This document shows positions 37,294 to 48,932 of a stretch of DNA of 64,000 nucleotides, piece after piece. The stretch is taken from positions 18,003,001 through 18,067,000 of the forward strand of contig NC_135566.1 of NCBI RefSeq assembly GCF_964340395.1, written 5' to 3'. The notes under the pieces are model-generated. The model worked only from the letters and a program-made list of their open reading frames with translations. It did no database searches and had not been told where the DNA came from. Position 1 is the first letter of the stretch, and each line of letters starts with the position of its first letter. The translations under genes were made by a program, and so were the position numbers. This DNA comes from Glandiceps talaboti. Its lineage: Eukaryota; Hemichordata; Enteropneusta; Spengelidae.

Positions 37294-37944
37294 CTTATAT
37301 CTGATATTGTGTTTGTTTGTACATCCTGCGACAGGTTTCATTGGGAGAACAATGTTATCCAATGAAATGAAGTCAGCATATGAAAGATTAATTTTTGAAA
37401 AAATATGTGTACCGCTACACAAATATGTTTATGAACAGTTGAATAAATACTAATCACTGATGTGAGATATTACGTCACTATAAAAACCTACCAAAAGATT
37501 CACAAAATATTCCAGTTCCAGCAAGAGCAGCTTTGAATCAATGCGCTGTAATTCATACAGTACAAGAAAATAAAATACACCTTGCAGCTATTCACACTTT
37601 TAAAGCTTGCATAAAAATGACAAGTTTTAATCTACTTTAACAACACCTTCTAATATGTCACCCTCACTTGTTGACATTTAGAATATATATATATATATTA
37701 TCAATACATTGATTAGTGAAGGAGAATCAATGTATGTCTATTCCAAAAACCTCTTAACTTATAAAGGATGCTGCTTACAATTTCTACCCTCATTTCTCTC
37801 CTTCTACATTTTCACTATTAGCAAAGTTTATTCCAAAGATACTTTACAGCTTCACTAGCCACAACTGGAATTTTCTTTTTTTTTCACAACAGATTTGGTC
37901 AATGTAATGCCGACACATACATATCGTACACCCTGCACAATTCT

Positions 37945-38235
37945 TACAAACATATTTTGAGATTTGTCTTACATGTCTATCTAAGTCGAAACCCGTTTTT
38001 CATCATTTTTTAAATCGTTGTTATTGTTATTTACTCTTTTAAAGCTTGTCACCTTTGTTGAGCCAATGTTTCTGCACTACTCTTGTTTTTGCTTTTTTTC
38101 CCTGCCTTTTTAGAAAATTTCTTCATGCAGTGCTTTTTGTTTTATTCATATTTTTTCTTCTGTCAAGCACCTATGAGCGCTGTCGTGGATAGATGGTGCT
38201 ATATTAATGTTTCAGTATTAGTAGTATCATTATTT
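37945..38235 (+). mobile_element. LINE/SINE 3'-tail-like repeat, family C, copy 2
   Basis: Parallels 27420-27725 throughout (ACAAACAT-TTTTGAGATTTG, ACCTTTGTTGAG, ATGTTTCTGCAC, TATGAGCGCTGTCGTGGAT, GGTGCTATATTAATG) and ends in a degenerate ATT/AGT run. Intron 1. Confidence 0.5.
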
Positions 38236-39744
38236 GAATCAAGGTGTAGGGAAACATATCTGAGTAGCCATACACACTGTGATACCATGAATCCAATCAA
38301 ATTGATTATGAACCCCACACCCAAAAATCAATGACCTAATGCAATCGTGATTTCAACCTGTCACTATTGTACTGCATGGATAAATTCAACCTCTAATTAA
38401 TACCTAATTGTAACAATTTTCAGTGAATATGGTGGTTTTCTGATCACATCAAGCCTTCATAGAATACATAGACCCCACCCTCCCCCCCTAGCCCTACCCC
38501 CTCCCCCGCTAACTCGTTGTTGTAAGGCAAAGTTATTCTGCAATTTACAGTTTTACCTTGAAAATGGAATTTATGGTCAGACATCCATCTAAATAGTAAG
38601 GATATATCTTTAACAATGTGTACACATTTATATGGTGTTACTGGGAAATAAGCTTCCAAATAAACTGCCAAACAATTTACTATTTGACATTGAAGATGAA
38701 GGTCAAGGTGTTGTAACCTCTATACCAGTATATATAGGTGTAGACACTTGAATGATGTCTCTAGATACAAAATTTAATAATTCACCATACTGGTATGTGT
38801 TCATTGTATATAAACATCGCAATGTCCCGAGATGACTTCCTGTTAAATCATTGTATATATATCTGCTTAATAACACACAATTGAAGTGACCATGGAATAA
38901 CTAATTGTCACATAATCCTTAGCTCGAGCAGACTTTCCCGACGGTGACCATAAATGATACAAAATTCCACTGAGCAACAAATAATTTGCCTGCGTGTTTA
39001 CAATACATTTAGCCAACTTTTTATCATTTGGTAAATCCCCACTTGTTAAGGACTTAATCATCGGAATTAAATGACTGCCACTATTCTGTAATTACGAAAT
39101 TAAAAGGGTGAAAAGGGTGATGATCGATATAATGCTCCAAGGCAAAAGTCATACAAGTAACCATACTTTAATTTCCATAATTCATCATTTTTCCATAACT
39201 TGATCAAATCATAAAAATTACTACAGATATTAGAAACATATCTACAGTTTGATTACAGGTAGTTGAACCTACTTTCCATTCCTGCAGAGAGTTCCCATTA
39301 AAGTACAAAATGTCTCACTGATTTCAATTACAGACAAGGTATTATGGACATGGACTATGGACTTTACTGACTGCATCACATGCTGAGATTTCTTGTTTTC
39401 CACTCTAGGGGTATGTCAACTAGTTATGTACTCCATCATATACCTTTAAAGTGGGGCTTTTTCCATGTGTCATGGACTGAGAAAGCAATGTTTGTATGCT
39501 CCAAAGGAACCATGTATTAATGCAAGGCTGTACAACACTGTTGTACTAAGATTAGGATGAGAAAATGAAGTCTTGGGTGGTTTAGCAGAGTTTAATATGT
39601 CTATAGAAGAAGTTTGTCGTGAGCAAATCTACATGAGTAAACCTTATTTTAAAATCCTTGTGACTCCACTGATAATAAGATGGCACTCAATCTGAAATTG
39701 TGGGATTGAATTATTTTAAAGGCCTGTTTTATCAAGTATTAAAC

Positions 39745-39890
39745 ATTAGGTGTGAAAAACAGTTGTCTGACAAAGCTATAGACAAGTTTAGTCCAGAACA
39801 AAAGAATAATCCCATGCAATCTGTATGGCTCTAATGATAAGATATCACTAATGTGAGAACCTGGGACTGAAACCTTGGCCTTTAAGTTCA
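39745..39890 (-). mobile_element. Second copy of the tRNA-like SINE body
   Basis: Shares GTGTGAAAAACAGTTGTCTG, CCAGAACAAA, GATAAGATATCACTAA and GAGAACCTGGGACTGAAACC with 25300-25430 at moderate identity. A third, weaker match may lie at 39945-40050. Intron 1. Confidence 0.4.
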
Positions 39891-40079
39891 TTTCAGATTA
39901 TATAATATAAGAATAGGACTTATGTTTATGTGAAAAAGGTTGTATGAAAAAAGTTTATTGAGAAGAAGAACGATCCGTTCAATCTTTAATGGCTCAATTT
40001 TCGAGAACACAAGATCCAAACATTGGGTTTTAACTTACCGATGCTGTTTAACAGAACAATATTTGTGCACTTTAAAAAT

Positions 40080-40084
<5 letters not shown>

Positions 40085-40145
<61 letters not shown>

Positions 40146-40225
40146 CGATTGATCGATTGATCGATTGATCGATTGATCGATTGATTGATTGATTGACTGA
40201 CTGACTGATTGGATGGATTGGACTA

Positions 40226-40290
<65 letters not shown>

Positions 40291-40362
40291 CTAACTGATT
40301 GGATGGATTGGACTGATTGATTGATTGATTGATTGGTTGGTGGATTGATGGATTGATAGATA
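40085..40362 (+). repeat. GATT tetranucleotide array with higher-order structure
   Basis: GATT repeats are interrupted by GATC-containing units (40140-40185) and by two copies of a GACTGACTGATTGGATGGATTGGACT-like segment (about 40195 and 40288). The two long GATT blocks around them look duplicated. Translated on the minus strand it gives a spurious Ser/Ile/Asn/Gln repeat protein. Confidence 0.95.
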
Positions 40363-40568
40363 GAATTCAACCTTGATTTTTTAGACAAGTGAGTATATAC
40401 TTACTATTATCTATTTATTCATCAATTATTGACTTTTTTGACTTCCAAATAAGATTGCTGACAAATATAGCAATCAGGCTTTCACGTGTGACCTATATTT
40501 GCCAAGGATAATTAAAGCAACAATTGCTGTGCATCAAGACACATACTAGATTTAGTAACCAAACTTAC

Positions 40569-40737
40569 CTTCAACTTGTAAATCAGCATCACAAAGATCA
40601 AAGAAAGTTGATCTTTCATTATTGGAATCGCTACAGTAATCCCCTGGGCTGTCACTACCCAGGCTCATACTACTGGTGACTCCACATGACCCAAGGTCAT
40701 CCATAATACTGTCGAGGTCAAAGAAACTGTCATCCAT
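40569..40737 (-). CDS. Nuclear receptor, first coding exon (acidic A/B domain)
   Basis: Encodes residues 1-56 plus the first base of Val57. The start ATG at 40737 has a good context (AAAATGG) and an in-frame TAG 12 nt upstream, so it is the first possible start of this frame. The sequence is acidic with hydrophobic clusters: DSFFDLDSIMDDL at 4-16 and TFFDLCDADL near 44-53, i.e. two FFDL motifs in an Asp/Ser-rich, otherwise low-order region. This composition is typical of an AF-1 activation domain (inferred). The whole receptor is 446 residues, a usual NR1 length. Donor GAAG|GTAAGT, phase 1. Confidence 0.9.
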
Positions 40738-40836
40738 TTTGACTTGTGGCTATGTGAAGTTTGGCAAGATGGTCTGGATGAAATAAGTAAAAGGATCTCT
40801 GCCTGGCTTCATGCAAATTGCTTTTCAATGGCAATT
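40738..40836 (-). other. Spliced 5' UTR segment of the nuclear receptor
   Basis: On the minus strand a strong acceptor (a run of nine T, CC, ATTTCAG) ends at 40837, so at least one non-coding exon lies further upstream. The 99 nt between it and the ATG contain the in-frame stop TAG at 40752-40750. Confidence 0.75.
40750..40812 (-). CDS. Short upstream ORF (20 codons) in the receptor 5' UTR
   Basis: ATG at 40812 opens a 20-codon frame (MKPGRDPFTYFIQTILPNFT) that stops at TAG, 12 nt before the receptor ATG and in the same frame. It is likely to act, if at all, by reducing translation of the receptor. Nothing suggests that the peptide itself has a role. Confidence 0.4.
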   Translation of the reverse strand: MKPGRDPFTYFIQTILPNFT

Positions 40837-42316
40837 CTGAAATGGAAAAAAAAATGTACACTTTGAGTATCTTTCTAATATAGCTACTCAATTCTATATA
40901 TTCAATGAAAACAGCAAATTCTTTAAAATGAAAACTGTATGAATTTGAATATTAATATTAATCACTATAGTATTCCCTTCATTATTGAAATCTATATGCT
41001 GGTTGCTCAATTTTAATGTTTTGGAGACATTCAAATTATAAATGCTAATTCTGAGGGTCACATAGATTGTATACTCGCTAGTCAAGTCATATTACTGGTA
41101 GATAAAATGAAGCACAGAGATAATAGCATGGTGATCAAGACAAATGTTATGCGAGTATCTAACTATTACTGATTTAATCATAAAGCCTTTTGGCCTTTCA
41201 TATTTCTATATATAAATGACAAACCATTTTAAATCCAAATTATTACCCTTTTACCCTTTTTCCCTTAGACCTACAAAAAAAAAATTGTTTGGTTCCGGTT
41301 ACCCAACCCCACCTACTCTTTCACTGCCACCCCTAAACTTTTTTTTTTACATATTTGAGAAAACATATACATATATATATATATTAAAAAATAAAAATAA
41401 AAAATCCATCTACCCATCTACTCTAAAATTGAGTGTAATTGGAACCACACAATTGTTTTCTTCTGGCCTTATGTATCATTATTACACATGTACCAGAGAT
41501 TACTTGCACCGATGGATGTGCATACTAGTGGTATTTGCACTGCAGTGCAATAAGAAAACATTATTGTATACCTGCATGCAAATGATATGCAAATAAGGAA
41601 GCGATCGTTTTCTTGTTTCAGATATAAATATATGGAATGTTACAGAACCTTATGACATACGAATGTCATTGTGGATACTTGGGTTGTGTTTTGTAATTCA
41701 CAACAGCCAGAGAATACCACAAGCACTCATGCAAATACCGACTACACCATGTTAGCATTAATTCACACATAATGTAGTTCTGTCATATTCTGTAATAATC
41801 TGATAATTTACACAAGGACATAACTTCCACAGCAGTGTTCACCATTAATCCTACGAGTGGATTAAAAGGAATATATTATCCTACTTCAGTAAATCAAGTG
41901 CCTCTTTAGAGCATTATCTCAAAACCCTGCTCAATGCCATGTACATATTTATGATGTTCTTCCATTTTCAAGTGTGCTATTAAACAGCTGACCATCATTC
42001 TATTGCACGTACATGTATTTGATGACAAAAAATAACTCATCAGCCTTGAATCAGATAGTATGTGTATGATAAAGAGGAAGGCTTATAAAAGGCACAGAGT
42101 ATTCAACACTCACGAGAAGATAGTGTCTTCACATTTTTTAATAGACTTTAAAGAAATGTGAATAGTTCCGTTCTAAGTTTAAAATATTCCAGTATTTGGG
42201 CAGCCATACTTTCATGATCCAACGACCCCTATATTATGATTATCACTTATTGCTGAAATTCAGGAGCTCTAATAATATAAATATGGTAAAACTAAACATT
42301 TTCCTCCCCCCTCCCT

Positions 42317-42672
42317 CTAAAAAGTCCTTCGTGAGATTTACATTATTAAAGTCAAGGTAACAACCCTATTTTATCTATCTACGTACTTTCATTGCTCAAT
42401 CAAATGAAATCATGTACTCATGTACCCACAATTTTTAAGATGTTACGATGAGGACTATAGAATTAAGAGTGGGTTACTACTACTACAGTGATATTGTTGT
42501 AACTATATGTTACAGCCAATATATCAGCAGGACTACAGCCTTCATTATCAACTCAAGTATTCAATTTTTGTCTTAAAAAGTCCTTTGTGAGATTTGCATT
42601 AACGCGAGGTAACAACCCTATTTTATCTATCTACTTTCATTGCACAATCAAATGAAATCAGTACTCATGTCT
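42317..42672 (+). repeat. Direct duplication of a segment of about 105 bp
   Basis: The segment 42317-42424 (AAAAAGTCCTTCGTGAGATT through CAATCAAATGAAATCATGTA) recurs at 42574-42672 with small deletions. About 150 bp of other sequence separates the copies. Confidence 0.8.
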
Positions 42673-42824
42673 TCAGATAGACCCTTCTCAGGAAGCATTA
42701 CACAAACCACAATGTCCCATGATGAAACCATAGCTACCAAGAGCTCTTACAAAGTAAGGGGCTAATTTTCAAGTGTCTCGAGCCAACATTTTCACAAACA
42801 TATGTATGTCTGCTGTTATCCATA

Positions 42825-42960
42825 AGGCAACATAGAACCAGTGCAAGAACAATACAAGGGGCGAAAAGTTAAAATTTGGTGTTTCCTTGCAATCGTGAGA
42901 AATTTGCATGGTGTTATATGATGACAGGACTTTCCAGAAGATGAACAAACGTTTATGAAA
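42825..42960 (+). repeat. Diverged single arm of foldback family F
   Basis: ATAAGGCAACATAGAACCAGTG through CCTTGCAATCGTGAGAAATT parallels the right arm of the element at 2127-2508. Confidence 0.5.
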
Positions 42961-44689
42961 ATACCTGTATGTCCTGGAGTGGTACATGTTCTTCTTAATA
43001 CATCATAATAGCTTATATAAAGTCAGTACCAAAATCATTTCTGTGAATTGATTTTGTGAGGTGGGAATCCTATAAATCACACAATAACACCATATTGTAT
43101 GAAATGCCAATCCCTGAATAGATCTACACATGAGATACCACCTGGACAGATATAATAAATTCTCACAAGAATCATTTTTTCCCTTTTTTTTTCATATAAG
43201 ATCAATAATTCATCTTTTGTATTGTCTCATTTTTAACATGTTATTTGTATCAGTTACAAATCTATTGACACAATGACTATATATTATGGACATAAAGAAG
43301 ATAACCTTTGCTAAATAAAGGAGATAGGAGATAAACAAATTGATATTAAAAGATTTGTATCTAGCTAACATACAATACACAAACAATGACGGAAGTATAC
43401 ATATATACTCAAGTGAAAATACATTCAAGTTGGTTGTAAATCAAATCAATTTGCACTGATTTCACTGGAATTATCCTAATTAAATTTAATATAATCATTT
43501 TATCATTCAATTTCTATGCAAAAAATTATGCAATCATGTTTCTGCACATACATTTCAGTACTTAAAGTTTACAAGTTCAAATTGATGCTTTCTGACAATT
43601 CTCATTTTTTTGCCACAATTACAATTTTTTTCATTTTCAGATGTACACACAGGTGCACTTTAAGTTTCAAATTGGGCTTTCAATGATAGTCATTTCAATT
43701 CCCACAAATTCGGTGTTTTTATTTCAAAGACTAATATACCAGGCAAATATGCAAAAATCATAATCTACATGATCTAGCGGAAGTCCTTATGAAATGCAAT
43801 CTTATTTCAGCTTCCATCTAACACCACCTTTGAAATGAATCCCATCCCAAGGAGAAGTCTCTTTAATACCTACAAAATCCTAGCTAGGAACAAAGTTGAT
43901 TTTTTATTTAGCTGGCAAAGGGAGATATATCTTGATATCTTATATGTGCTTCTCCAGGTGAGCTCAGTGTAGCTGACACAGTTCTCACTGAATCCTAGAA
44001 AAAAAAAAACGTGCCAATGGCAAAGAAGCATAATTGTACACAGGACTCAACATCAACTCCTTTTGTTGGTAGTCACTTTGACTACCAAGTTTTGAAAATG
44101 GTAGTCAACAGGGAATACTTGGTAGTCAATTTTTTTTTGTACATGACCAGAAGAATTGTGCAATGAAAAATGAACGTTTTGATAGACTGGCCTGAATTCA
44201 GGTTAAAACCATTGCCAAACGAGACAGCCATGTCTTTGGCCTAATTACTCATTTGATTTTGGCCTCATCATCTTATACATTTGTTGTACCTTAGTTGACA
44301 AAAAGTTGTTAATTTTCTTTCATAGATCATTTATTGAATTTTTTTTTTTAAGTTTCCCCATGATTTGCTAGGTTTGGTAATCTGAATATACAAAACAAAC
44401 ATAGGCTTATTGAGTAGAATTGTTAACATCTGTAGCACAATCATTGCTGTACAACAGGGCTAAGCCTTGAAAGTTGTACGAAAAACAAGTTTTTCGCAAA
44501 GCAATCATACTATAAAGCAATAATCAACACCCCTATCACCAGGAATTTGAACATCCAGTCAAACATCCAGTCAGAGTCTAGAGTTCCAAAGACAAAAACC
44601 AACAGATCTAAATATTCATTCATTCTGAATGATTAGTAACTCATTGTTCCACCATTTTAATGTATTAAATTTACCTTTGTTTTAATTTG

Positions 44690-44870
44690 TGACTATCTCT
44701 TCATTTTTTAACTGTACATGTATTTATTGTTTGCATTTTAATTTTTTTTAAAAATCCTGTATGGTTTTATTCTCTACTGTTGCACAAAGAATTCCCCACC
44801 ATTGGGATAATAAAGATATATTACATTGTATTGTATTGTATTGTATTGTATTGTATTGTATTGTATTGTT
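44690..44870 (+). mobile_element. Non-LTR 3'-end-like sequence with (ATTGT)n tail
   Basis: CCACCATTGGGATAATAAAG followed by a perfect pentanucleotide run (ATTGT, about nine units, 44825-44869) looks like the 3' end of a non-LTR retrotransposon with its microsatellite tail (the 'ATTGGGATAATAAAG + repeat' form is common in animal genomes). Only the 3' part is visible, with no ORF upstream. Confidence 0.4.
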
Positions 44871-45851
44871 ATACAGTACTTATACATGATTTTAGAAACT
44901 CTAGTAGCATGCACATACATCTATTGTTGAAGAGAGGGTCATTGAACTCTAATGACTATAGACCAGGTGTGCTAAAAATAGCTATGAACATTATGTAATA
45001 GCCTGAGATTGTAAAGTCTGCAAACAATCAATATGTAATACATGCAAATTACCAGTACAACAGTTGTAATGCACAGCATTAATTCCTGGCATTAAACTCC
45101 CAAAATCTATTTGATTTTATGACTTGGGCCTCCACCAATCAGAACAAGTCCTCTGCAGCAACCACATTCTTATATCTATTTACCCATTTTCTTTAGACAT
45201 TTCTGAAATATCTGTAGACATTTTGTTTGTCTATGGTCATTATACTTGCATTTGTTATTGTCTTTGCATTCAGTTATGCTAATATGATGGATTGTTCCAT
45301 TTTGCAAAGGAAGAGGAATGGGTAGTATTAAGTCCTTCCAGGTGGGGTGATAGATTGGACGATCATAATTGAAACTATGATTCCTTGATTATTGTTTGGT
45401 TGTAAGTCAAGACAACCTTGTAAGTTTGCATCGGATGACAAATTTCAGGGTGTACCAGTAGCCATCTCTGGTAAATCAAACACCCCATTTTAGACCATTA
45501 CAGGCTTCTAAAAGATGAAAGTTTAAACAAAATACATTTTCCTTAGGAGGCAACATTTTGGGACAATTTAATGATTTGGTAAAGGACAACAGACCGCATT
45601 TTAGACCAAGCAAAATAAAAAAATAATGGAAAGTGGACCCTATTTTAGGCTCTTCAGCTTGAAAAAAACAGACCCCATTTTAGACCAAAGGCTAGGAAAC
45701 ACACCCCAAAGGGCAGCATATATATGTACACTCATATACACTTGTTAAATTCTATTTCTAATAGTATCTCTTTCATTGAGATAAAAGTTACTTTGTTACA
45801 GTATGTTTCTCATTTAATATATGAAAATATAATTTCAAAAACATGAGATTA

Positions 45852-46077
45852 AATGAATGAATGAATAACAATGAAAGAATGAATGAAGGAATGATGGAAG
45901 GACAGTATGGAATGAATGAATGAATGAATGAATGAATGAATGAATGAACGAACGAATGAACAAACAAACGAACGAACGAACGAACGAACGAACGAACGAA
46001 CGAACGAACGAACAAACGAACGAACGAACGAACGAACGAACGAACGAACAAACGAACGAACGAACGAACGAACGAAT
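45852..46077 (+). repeat. GAAT to GAAC tetranucleotide array
   Basis: GAAT units (45852-45955) change into GAAC units with occasional CAAA/CAAAC (45948-46077). All frames stay open, producing spurious Arg-Ser-Phe-Val and Asn-Glu-Arg-Thr repeat proteins. Confidence 0.95.
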
Positions 46078-46559
46078 ATGTAAAACTTTCTTGGCAAAAA
46101 ACACCAAAAGAATCACTTCCAGCAGAGAAATAAATGGACAATAAAAGATTTAACACCATGAAATAAAACTATTTTTACCCATTACAGACCATGTTCATTA
46201 TTTGTTACGTAATGTATTGCTATAAATGTCTAGACATCTGAAATTAATCATTTGGCAATCAATACTAATAACAAAGAATACATAAACTTATTAACCATCA
46301 TTAGGGGAGCAATACGAATCATTTGCATAATTTCAAGGTTCAATGAGCATAGGTTACTTCAAGTCAAAGGTACATACTGTAGACAGCTGATTAAAGAAGC
46401 CACGATAACAAACCACTACTTGACTATATCTATCTAGAAATCATTGGAGTGCTGACATGGTTAGAACCATAAGTACTAAAGTAGTCAACAACATGGATTT
46501 GAATGTTGGGTTAAAACCACTAAAACTCAACACAAGGATGTAAGCCTTTGGATTGGAAC

Positions 46560-46690
46560 TACTGCAACTTTTAATACAGGGACATCTGCTGTGCCAACTG
46601 TTATTAATCCATTTCAATTGTCTACTTTCCTTGTTTGTAACAGGTTATGTTCGTCAAAGCTTTGATGTCTGTGGTTGTAAGACACTGATT
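46560..46690 (+). repeat. Dispersed repeat, pair with 53615-53745
   Basis: Shares ATGCTGTGCCAA / CTGCTGTGCCAA, ATTAATCCA..TTCAATTG, TACTTTCCTTGTTTGTAACA and GATGTC-GTGGTTGTAA with 53640-53745 at moderate identity. No coding signal. Confidence 0.5.
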
Positions 46691-46711
46691 AGTGAACAGC
46701 ATTACATAATG

Positions 46712-46932
46712 TAGCTTAAACTGCCATATGGATCACAAATGGATATTTATTTTTGGATTTTTAATTCATAAAACAACTCTAGTATGTTTTCGTACTTGAA
46801 AAACAATAAGGAAACATTACTAGGGTATTGTGTATATTAAAATCCTTGTCTGTATAATCTCAAAGAATTGCAAAACATTGAAAATGTGTAAAAACAAAAA
46901 AGTTTGTTATTGTATATACAGCAACAAATTTT
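46712..46932 (+). repeat. Dispersed repeat family B, copy 2
   Basis: Diverged from copy 1 but keeps TATTTTTGGATTTTTAATTC, TACTTGAAAAAC, AATTGCAAAACATTGAAAAT and GTTTGTTATTGTATATACA. Confidence 0.6.
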
Positions 46933-47617
46933 TTATGTACCTTTTCTAAAACTGTGGTCCCACTCGGGATCACGATAGTCTCTCCCTCTTTGCTCCATTT
47001 TAAGTACAGAAAGTTTGGATGAAGGCTCTTACTTGTACATACATTATAAAGAGGCTATATAAAAATGAAGGTGAAAGTCCCACAACTCGAGGTCACCTGA
47101 CAATTAAAGTTTCCCATAATACTGTTAGAAACAACCCATCTAGAGTACAACATTGTGGTGATTCACATTTCAAGGTGAATGACAAGTCCAGTTCAAAGGC
47201 TAAATATTACCTCGTCATTGCTAAAATGTCAGAATGTTTGTGGGGTTTTTTTTTTGCTCTGTTAATATCAAGACAGTCCCTGAGACTTTTTGTATCTCTA
47301 TTGAGAAATGATTATTGTTCACGACAGACAAATCTTGGTGACTATATACATTGTACATGCATGCAAATACACATGTACAATGGGCAAATCATGTTGCCTT
47401 TAATACTCAGAGATAAAAGTAATACATGCCAGGTTAGCAATACGCTCTAAAAGAGATTTAGCCAATTTCATTTTATGCAGTACAATCTTGAGCAGATTTC
47501 AACAGCTTTTTAAGATGTTATAAGTATATAGCTACAAGCTATCGAAAATTTGATGTGATTCAATCACAGTTAATTGTACATGTATGCCAGGTTCCAACTC
47601 CGAGCCCTGTCGGACTT

Positions 47618-47980
47618 AAGGTGGCCATTATGAATGAGGATTGGCTATTTATTTTGGATTTTCAATTTATAAAACAGTTTTATCACGGCTTCCTACTTGA
47701 AAAAGCAATGTGAAACAACACTGACCAAGTCTGTGTTTGTAACTCAATACATTGCAAAAAGCTAAAAAAAAAAAAGTGTAAAAAGTTTGTTATTGTACAT
47801 ACAATATCAAGGATTTTACACATTTATTAATCTTTATTAATCAATTTATTGAGTTTCAAACAAGGAATTCACATATGTTGTTGTTTCATATTGGTTTTTC
47901 AAGTAGGAAGCCATGATAAAATTGTTTTATAAATTAAAAATCCAAAATAAATACCCAATGTTCATCCATATGGCAACTTG
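47618..47980. repeat. Family B as an inverted pair (foldback)
   Basis: The left arm 47618-47800 is a direct family B copy. The right arm to about 47980 carries the same blocks inverted (TCAAGTAGGAAGCCATGATA, AATTAAAAATCCAAAATAAA, CCATATGGCAACTTG). The structure suggests that B elements are arms of a foldback or inserted head to head. Confidence 0.65.
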
Positions 47981-48163
47981 AAGAGATAATAACTAGCAAA
48001 CTCATAATTTGCCAGAAGGATGCTAGTTCATTCTATTTATCCAGCAAAAATAAATTATAACAAGTTACAGTGAAATTGTAGTTGCTTGGCATTTCCCCAC
48101 ATGTGATATGGTGTATTTGCTGCACACTCAGACAACATCAAATGCAAACTAAAGACTTAGATA

Positions 48164-48432
48164 TTATTCTCCAATATTTTTCTTCATTCATTCAAGGAAA
48201 ATACGAGTGACCTAAGGGGCCTTGTCACTACGAGTCGCTAGATGAGTAGTGAAAACTCTTAGATCAAGTGTATTTTCTGGCTGAATGAAGAAAAATATTG
48301 GAGAATAACATAATTATACCCGTGTCAATGTTGTGACTCATATTTCGTACCCTGGGATGTGACGTATAGGCACACGTTGTCATGACGTAGAATGACTGGA
48401 GTATAAATTCCATATTCCATATCGTTTCAGCG
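48164..48432 (-). repeat. Dispersed repeat family A, copy 4, with 27-bp perfect palindrome arms
   Basis: Positions 48164-48190 are the exact reverse complement of 48282-48308. Between them is the core GACCTAAGGGGCCTTGTCAC plus AGTCGCTAGATGAGTAGTG. To the right, GTTGTCATGACGTAGAATGA and ATAAATTCCATAT match the start of copy 3 in reverse, defining one end of the family. Confidence 0.75.
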
Positions 48433-48932
48433 ATATCAATGTTACTAGTGCAAATTGGTCATTAGCTGAAATTTTCCCACAGCCATCTATTTAAATCCTA
48501 CTGACCAAAGTATTACAAAGTGTTGTTGTGTAGTAGAAAGTAACAACACTACATCCTCTTTGTCCTACATTATCGGCTTGCAGATTGCATTTCAAGTCCA
48601 ATTATTTCAACTTCTTCTTTATGTAATTGGGTAACGCCAACCAAGGTATGAATTTAATTGATTTCTGTTCACTTTTTGCCAACGCGAAGGGGTCACATGA
48701 GAAACACTTTACAATACACATTGCTTGTGCTTACGCCAGGGGTAGAAAAACAGTTGAATAGAGTATGACTTTTTACACCGACCATACAATTAATTTTTAG
48801 GTGACGTGGCTACCAAGTAGGTTGACATTTAATTACAGTCATTACTAGTTGCCAATGGCTCACATAGCAAACCTTTGTCGAGTCTTATTGATAAACAGCT
48901 GAATACTTTGGGATTACTCAATGACTGAGGTA

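Larger units (their letters stand above)
35176..40568 (-). other. Receptor intron 1 of the coding region (phase 1)
   Basis: A 5.4-kb intron separating the A/B domain from the DBD. It contains a family A copy, a TTG microsatellite, family C tail copy 2, a second SINE-like copy (39745-39890) and the GATT array. No extra coding exon was recognised, but a small alternative exon cannot be excluded. Confidence 0.85.

Noticed and set aside
40080-40388. Ser-Ile-Asn-Gln repeat protein of about 100 residues
   Set aside because: Translation of the GATT tetranucleotide array in a non-coding intron.
45788-46159. Arg-Ser-Phe-Val repeat proteins open in all frames
   Set aside because: GAAT/GAAC array; openness in every frame is due to repeat composition.
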